Shown: in pieces, positions 60,169-64,000 of the stretch | How the letters are laid out: each line of letters starts with the position of its first letter | How positions within the stretch are numbered: position 1 is the stretch's first letter | Position numbers and translations under genes: made by a program | Assembly: GCF_039529295.1 (NCBI RefSeq) | Contig: NZ_BAAAMN010000028.1 | Span: 1-64,000, forward strand | DNA length: 64,000 bases | Source: Yaniella flava | GTDB taxonomy: Bacteria > Actinomycetota > Actinomycetes > Actinomycetales > Micrococcaceae | Reading direction: 5' to 3' | Notes under the pieces: model-generated | Seen by the model: only the letters and a program-made list of their open reading frames with translations | Database searches by the model: none | Told to the model about the DNA's origin: nothing

Positions 60169-61047
60169 TTAGGATTTCTTGGATTTGACACCACGTGCCA
60201 CGAAGATGCCGATGATCACGACGGCAACTGCACCGATGGCTGGCACCGGGTTGTCTTGCGCCCAGCCCATTGGGTCATCCATGGCTGCTTCGTAGTCGGT
60301 CAAAGCGATACTGTCAGCATCTGCACTATCAGCGCCCTGTGAGGTATCGACTGCATCAGCATCAACGGCTGACATTGCGACTGCTGGTTGAGCAATAGTG
60401 TCGGCGCACTCTTCGTCGGACAACACCGAGGCTGCAACGTCATGCTCGGCCTGGTCCATGGTCAGATCGTACTTGTGCTTGACCAGGACGTTGGTTGCAA
60501 CGTAATCGCAGTACAGCGCCTGGTTGGGTGGTAAGTAGTTGTTGACATCGGCATCGGATTTTGATTGGTTTTCCGAGGCGATGACGGCCAGAAGGTTCTC
60601 CTTATCCTGGTAGAAGGCTTGTTTGGTGTCAGCATCCCAATCTGCGCCACCTGAGCGGTGAGCTTCGCCGACTGGAACTATGTGGTCGATGTCAAATGGG
60701 GTGCGGTTGAAGTCTGCTGCGTCGCGGTCGTGCTCGACAAACTCACCGGAGTATGGATCAACGGCGGTTCCAAAGGTCAGTGAGCAGTCATCAATGACTT
60801 GTGACTCTGGTTCGGTGTCGCGGATCAGAATGTCTTCTTGGGTGGTGCATCCGGTTCCGTCGGCGTCAACCCATCCGCTGGGTGCCCAGCTGTCACGGTC
60901 GTAGGTGTCCATTCCCTGTTCTTCGGCGATGGTGATGTCATCCAGCAGATCGATGGCGAGGTCTCCCCCAGTGGCATGTGCTGGGGCCGCGATGAAGCTG
61001 GTGGCGGCGATAACGGCTGTGGCTGCAAGAGTCTTTGAAATGTTCAT
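60169..61047 (-). CDS. Exported HNH nuclease with C-terminal membrane anchor
   Basis: A 292-residue protein with a cleavable-looking signal peptide (AAPAHA near 21-26), an HNH domain of the secreted DUF1524-like type (FDIDHIVPVGEAH at 118-130, then QDKENLLAVIASENQSKSD) and a C-terminal membrane helix (about 268-286) with a KSKK tail. The nuclease would face outward. Predicted leaderless: ATG 61047 is 9 bases after a box. It might degrade incoming DNA, or act in transfer; neither is shown. A 245-base gap before the next gene holds nothing I can support. Confidence 0.78.
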   Translation of the reverse strand: MNISKTLAATAVIAATSFIAAPAHATGGDLAIDLLDDITIAEEQGMDTYDRDSWAPSGWVDADGTGCTTQEDILIRDTEPESQVIDDCSLTFGTAVDPYSGEFVEHDRDAADFNRTPFDIDHIVPVGEAHRSGGADWDADTKQAFYQDKENLLAVIASENQSKSDADVNNYLPPNQALYCDYVATNVLVKHKYDLTMDQAEHDVAASVLSDEECADTIAQPAVAMSAVDADAVDTSQGADSADADSIALTDYEAAMDDPMGWAQDNPVPAIGAVAVVIIGIFVARGVKSKKS

Positions 61048-61056
61048 ACCCATAAC

Positions 61057-61064
61057 GTGTCCGG
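61057..61064 (-). promoter_or_regulatory. CCGGACAC box, HNH nuclease gene
   Basis: Nine bases before ATG 61047 (a second ATG two codons upstream is in frame). Confidence 0.65.
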
Positions 61065-61292
61065 CATGATTCGTGCTGGTCACCGATGGACAGCGTTGGT
61101 CACTGGTAATCGCCGTCAAACCGCTTGAACGTGCCAATCCGTTGAAATCGCTCCATGTCTCGTGCGCGCTGTTGTTGACGACGATCAGATCGAGAAGTAA
61201 TGCTTGTCGTTCAGTGGTGCTGGAAATTCCAGTGTTGGCTGGTCCATGGTGGTCACTTACGCTGGGCTACTCTGATGGCCTGGTGGACGCTG

Positions 61293-61787
61293 TCAACCCC
61301 TTGTATTCAAATGCCCGTCGATAATCGCACGGTGCAGCGTTTCCACTAACGATTGGAAATCGTTTGGCATACTGGTCCTGCTAATGATGTGCTGACGATG
61401 TGTCGAGAGACTTCCCACGATAGGTGCTTTGCGATACCTCTGGATGCTGAACTGCTCCCCATAGTCCAAATAGGTGATTTCCCAGTGCGCCTTTCGTTGA
61501 CAGCGACTCATGGCCTGCAAGTCGTCGAACGGGATGACGCTTGTTTTGATTTGGTAGCCGTCTTCGATAAGTTCTGAGTCTTCTACTTCGGCCATCCTCT
61601 TGCCGAATACATCGGTGATAGCGTCTGGCCCGACGCCTGTAATTTGGCCGGCGAAAAGTATCAGGAATCGCGGTACCTCGGGGTTAACCGATGTTTTGAT
61701 GAAATGGTCACCATCCCGGATAGTGCTGGCCAACTGCTGAAACCCTGGGTATTGCTGTGAATACCTTGTGCTGGGAGTGGAGTTCAT
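61293..61787 (-). CDS. Hypothetical protein, paralogue of 62436-62999
   Basis: A 164-residue soluble protein. The part LASTIRDGDHFIKTSV...FAGQITGVGPDAITDVF aligns with LSSTLERGDYFAKTTI...VAGKVRKIGANEITDSF in the gene at 62436-62999, so the two are ancient duplicates. ATG 61787 overlaps the upstream stop (ATGA). Function unknown. Confidence 0.65.
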   Translation of the reverse strand: MNSTPSTRYSQQYPGFQQLASTIRDGDHFIKTSVNPEVPRFLILFAGQITGVGPDAITDVFGKRMAEVEDSELIEDGYQIKTSVIPFDDLQAMSRCQRKAHWEITYLDYGEQFSIQRYRKAPIVGSLSTHRQHIISRTSMPNDFQSLVETLHRAIIDGHLNTRG

Positions 61788-62416
61788 GCGTTGACCGGTT
61801 CGGTTAGCCGCCAGGTGGTGACATTGTACTGGTCTGTTGGACCGAGAATGTCTAATGCCCCCGCAGCTCCCTTGACCTCGATGGTTGTGCCGGTATCTAA
61901 TTCGATGCGGTGGATCAGCGTCTCGTTGGTCTGGGCGTGGGACGAGTCGATCAGGCGCTCCCACTGACTTGCAGGGTTGATTGGTTTCGCTGCTGGTGAG
62001 GCGTATCGTAGCGCCATCTCTACCCAGGTGTCGAAGCTGTCTGGCTGGCGAATGGTGTGGGTGGTGACTTCTTTGTAGTAACCATGTTTGGGGTCGGCAA
62101 AGAACATCCAACCAGTGTCAGCACACAACACCCAGTGGTGCACGTTCACATCGGGGAACTGTCCTGATGCGACCTGGTGGTACATCATCACGTAGTCGTC
62201 ATTGTCATCTTGGGACTCTGCCAGGATTGCACCGCCGTGGTCACGGATGGTGTCTTTGGACATCGTGTCGATGATGCCCTCGGTGGCGATCAACGTTCCG
62301 TCGGAAAGATGGTTGACTCGTCGGACGGTATCGCCGGGTTGGGCGTATTGGAGCAGTTCGGCAAAGCTGCTGTCGGCTTCGGCTGCGTGGCGGGGAAACT
62401 CGGTGGTGATAGTCAT
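61784..62416 (-). CDS. Hypothetical protein, predicted leaderless gene
   Basis: A 210-residue soluble, acidic protein with a beta-rich centre; no family recognised. ATG 62416 lies 9 bases after a CCGGACAC box. It sits between the two paralogues at 61293 and 62436. Confidence 0.63.
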   Translation of the reverse strand: MTITTEFPRHAAEADSSFAELLQYAQPGDTVRRVNHLSDGTLIATEGIIDTMSKDTIRDHGGAILAESQDDNDDYVMMYHQVASGQFPDVNVHHWVLCADTGWMFFADPKHGYYKEVTTHTIRQPDSFDTWVEMALRYASPAAKPINPASQWERLIDSSHAQTNETLIHRIELDTGTTIEVKGAAGALDILGPTDQYNVTTWRLTEPVNA

Positions 62417-62425
62417 GATGTGACA

Positions 62426-62433
62426 GTGTCCGG
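62426..62433 (-). promoter_or_regulatory. CCGGACAC box, gene at 62416
   Basis: Nine bases before ATG 62416, three bases after the stop of the preceding gene. Confidence 0.65.
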
Positions 62434-62435
62434 CG

Positions 62436-62999
62436 TCAATTCGAGCCGCGCTGTTCTGCGATGTCTTGCGCTATTTCTTGGATGTCAAAAAAGACTTCCG
62501 ATGTGTTGGTGAGCCTTCCGGTGGCGTACAGGTCATGCATCGCCAGTGCCAGGCTCTGGACATCTATCTGAAGCCAGGCGTTGTCGCCTATAATCCGAGA
62601 CAGCAACTTCCAAGGCAGGACGCCAAGGAATCGCTGATATGAAAACAGCTCCTTCTGCTCGGTGCCCTTTCGGTATTCCAGTCGATACGAGACATTGCCA
62701 CCAAGAGATGACATAGCCTTGTGGTCATGGTGGTCAAAAGAGCTCGTGAGAATCTTTGCGCCATGTTGCACTCGAAGATCGTCGTTTCGGGAAGCCAACA
62801 CCTCGTCGAATGAATCAGTGATCTCATTGGCGCCAATCTTGCGAACCTTGCCTGCAACGAACGTCAGCGTACCGTGCGCGGGGTGGATGGTGGTCTTTGC
62901 AAAATAGTCGCCCCGCTCCAAGGTGCTCGACAGTGCGTCGAAGTTCTGGTTGATCACAGGGGTTTTCGGGCTGTTGCGACTCTCTGGTGTAACGCTCAT
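62436..62999 (-). CDS. Hypothetical protein, paralogue of 61293-61787
   Basis: A 187-residue soluble protein starting MSVTPESRNS. Shares the GDYFAKT / VAGKVRKIGANEITDSF region with the gene at 61293-61787 and is also followed by a helical C-terminus. ATG 62999 overlaps the upstream TGA and is 9 bases after a box. Function unknown. Confidence 0.65.
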   Translation of the reverse strand: MSVTPESRNSPKTPVINQNFDALSSTLERGDYFAKTTIHPAHGTLTFVAGKVRKIGANEITDSFDEVLASRNDDLRVQHGAKILTSSFDHHDHKAMSSLGGNVSYRLEYRKGTEQKELFSYQRFLGVLPWKLLSRIIGDNAWLQIDVQSLALAMHDLYATGRLTNTSEVFFDIQEIAQDIAEQRGSN

Positions 63000-63196
63000 G
63001 GTGTCACCGTGTCCGGCACAAGCCACTCCACAAGCTCCAGCAATTGAAACCCCATAAGTCGGTATTCGGCCAACCCAGCGCCTTCCAGCTGGTGGACCTG
63101 ATGAAAATCAGTGCGGAAGAACGTGCCGTGGACGGATGGGTGAAAGATGCCACGTTGGCCGGTACTGACATCGGTTGCTTCGAGGTGCTGTGTCAT
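62996..63196 (-). CDS. Small hypothetical protein
   Basis: A 66-residue protein starting MTQHLEATDVSTG. Start and stop overlap the neighbouring genes by four bases each (ATGA). The next gene's CCGGACAC box (63009-63016) is embedded in its last codons. No family recognised. Confidence 0.58.
   Translation of the reverse strand: MTQHLEATDVSTGQRGIFHPSVHGTFFRTDFHQVHQLEGAGLAEYRLMGFQLLELVEWLVPDTVTP
63009..63016 (-). promoter_or_regulatory. CCGGACAC box inside coding sequence
   Basis: Nine bases before ATG 62999, and within the last codons of the 62996-63196 gene. Confidence 0.62.
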
Positions 63197-63441
63197 GCGA
63201 AAAACATCTCGACGAATAGTCCGATGAGGCCGTTAAAAACTACGAGCATCAAGGCACCCAAAATACTGAGTCGTGCTACAAGCTCACGGCCATCGTAAAG
63301 GGCATTGGAGGGGTTTCTATGAAGTGAGATCACGCTGACGACGGCGATGAGAGACAGTGCAACGGATATACTGAGCACCAAGGGCCACAACAGTGGTGCG
63401 TGGCTGATCGCTGATTCGAGGGCTTCACGGAGGTTGTTCAT
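63193..63441 (-). CDS. Small two-helix membrane protein
   Basis: An 82-residue protein with two membrane helices (about 17-40 and 58-82) joined by a polar loop. ATG 63441 is 9 bases after a CCGGACAC box. First gene of a coupled run to 62436. Function unknown; a holin-like or transfer role is only conceivable. Confidence 0.62.
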   Translation of the reverse strand: MNNLREALESAISHAPLLWPLVLSISVALSLIAVVSVISLHRNPSNALYDGRELVARLSILGALMLVVFNGLIGLFVEMFFA

Positions 63442-63450
63442 ATTTTCAAA

Positions 63451-63458
63451 GTGTCCGG
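63451..63458 (-). promoter_or_regulatory. CCGGACAC box, gene at 63441
   Basis: Nine bases before ATG 63441, in the short gap after the helicase gene. Confidence 0.65.
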
Positions 63459-63484
63459 CGAACAATCTCTGATACTGGTGTCCC

Positions 63485-64000
63485 CTATTTCTTTACCTTC
63501 TTGACTTCACGTTTCGCCTTGGCCACGGCTGCTTCGATGACGCCTGTGATGATGTCGTTGATTGAAGATTCCATCGTTTGGGATTCTCCCATGTCGGCAT
63601 CCGGGTCGATGGTGTCAACATAGTCGATCTTGCGAGCTAACACGTTGTGGACTTGCTCATCAAAGGTGCCTACGGCCACCATGTGCGTGACCTCCACCAG
63701 CTTCTCCTGGCCGATACGATCTGCTCGGTCCATTGCCTGAGCGTTGATACCTGGGGTCCACCAGTGCTCTACGAAAACGATGCGGTGCGAACGGGTTAGC
63801 GTCACGCCGACACCAGCAGCTTTGATCGAGGCGATGAGCACATCGATCTGGCCGTCTTGGAAGTCTTCGACGATTGCGCCGCGCTGATCGGCTGAGGTGG
63901 CACCATCCAACACATCAATTTCGTAGTCTGTCTCGTCTAACAGGGTGTCATAGAGTTCGTTGATGACATCCTGGTGGTGAGCAAAGATGATCAACGGTGA
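63485..64000 (-). CDS. SNF2-family helicase, C-terminal part (cut by window edge)
   Basis: The last 170 or so residues of a SNF2/SWI2 ATPase: IIFAHHQDVINEL, LDGATSADQRGAIVEDFQ, ASIKAAGVGVTLTRSHRIVFVEHWWTPGINAQAMDRADRIGQ, the signature helicase motifs V and VI. The frame is open past the window end, so the ATPase core is outside. A lysine-rich tail ends the protein. Such helicases are common in large actinophages and plasmids, working in DNA repair or replication. Confidence 0.88.
   Translation of the reverse strand, partial: SPLIIFAHHQDVINELYDTLLDETDYEIDVLDGATSADQRGAIVEDFQDGQIDVLIASIKAAGVGVTLTRSHRIVFVEHWWTPGINAQAMDRADRIGQEKLVEVTHMVAVGTFDEQVHNVLARKIDYVDTIDPDADMGESQTMESSINDIITGVIEAAVAKAKREVKKVKK

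Noticed and set aside
61065..61292. Upstream extension or small genes before the HNH nuclease
   Set aside because: The frame can be extended upstream and two frames of about 20 codons exist, but none has a proper start and motif support; the ATG beside the box explains the gene better.
1..64000. CRISPR arrays, rRNA or tRNA genes
   Set aside because: No spaced identical repeats or conserved RNA sequences were seen in reading the window.

Overview
The window looks like the genome of a high-GC Gram-positive bacterium of the Micrococcales/Micrococcaceae type. The first 19.5 kb holds actinobacterial signature genes in familiar orders: ctaE-qcrC-qcrA-qcrB next to trpD, rbpA, helY-tatC-tatA-pafBC and an FKBP peptidyl-prolyl isomerase. 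I cannot name the genus from sequence alone.

Region 1 (1-19.5 kb, chromosomal core): a gene-free 0.87 kb, the cytochrome bc1/aa3 branch of respiration, tryptophan synthesis (trpD), small regulators and membrane proteins, an NfeD-SPFH pair, rbpA, a polyprenol-phosphate mannosyltransferase, then the helicase/Tat/PafBC/FKBP run. Hairpin terminators separate the transcription units.

Region 2 (about 19.6-64 kb, mobile element; its right end is outside the window): it begins with an AlpA/Xis-like helix-turn-helix gene preceded by three phased direct repeats, then changes to densely packed, overlapping, mostly minus-strand genes typical of phages and large conjugative elements. It carries transfer-type genes: a lytic transglycosylase with a C-terminal NlpC-like domain, an FtsK/TraB-like ATPase, a VirB2-like membrane protein and a NERD protein. 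It also carries an unusual DNA-metabolism set: intein-containing DnaE, a possible sliding clamp, UmuD and UmuC, thymidylate synthase, dNMP kinase, an MmcB-like nuclease, a C5 methyltransferase, a GIY-YIG protein and a SNF2 helicase. Accessory genes include a second SPFH protein, a membrane-anchored Nudix protein, a PQ-loop membrane protein and a secreted HNH nuclease. Two IS200/IS605-type elements with tnpA and tnpB are inserted; one clearly splits a gene.

The most striking observation is an octamer, CCGGACAC, at 25 sites between about 21 kb and 63.5 kb and not noticed in the first 19.5 kb. It lies at gene starts and reads in the direction of the downstream gene. In 11 cases exactly 9 bases separate it from an ATG. 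In 13 further cases the start codon lies 33-74 bases away, yet the tenth base after the box is always a purine. This suggests one element-wide promoter whose transcripts begin ten bases after the box, giving leaderless mRNAs for the first group and leadered mRNAs for the second. Other irregularities are an apparent one-base frameshift in a G6 run of thyA, an in-frame amber codon in a small zinc-finger-like gene, a gene that seems to lack a canonical start codon, and a large insertion in the PHP domain of DnaE.
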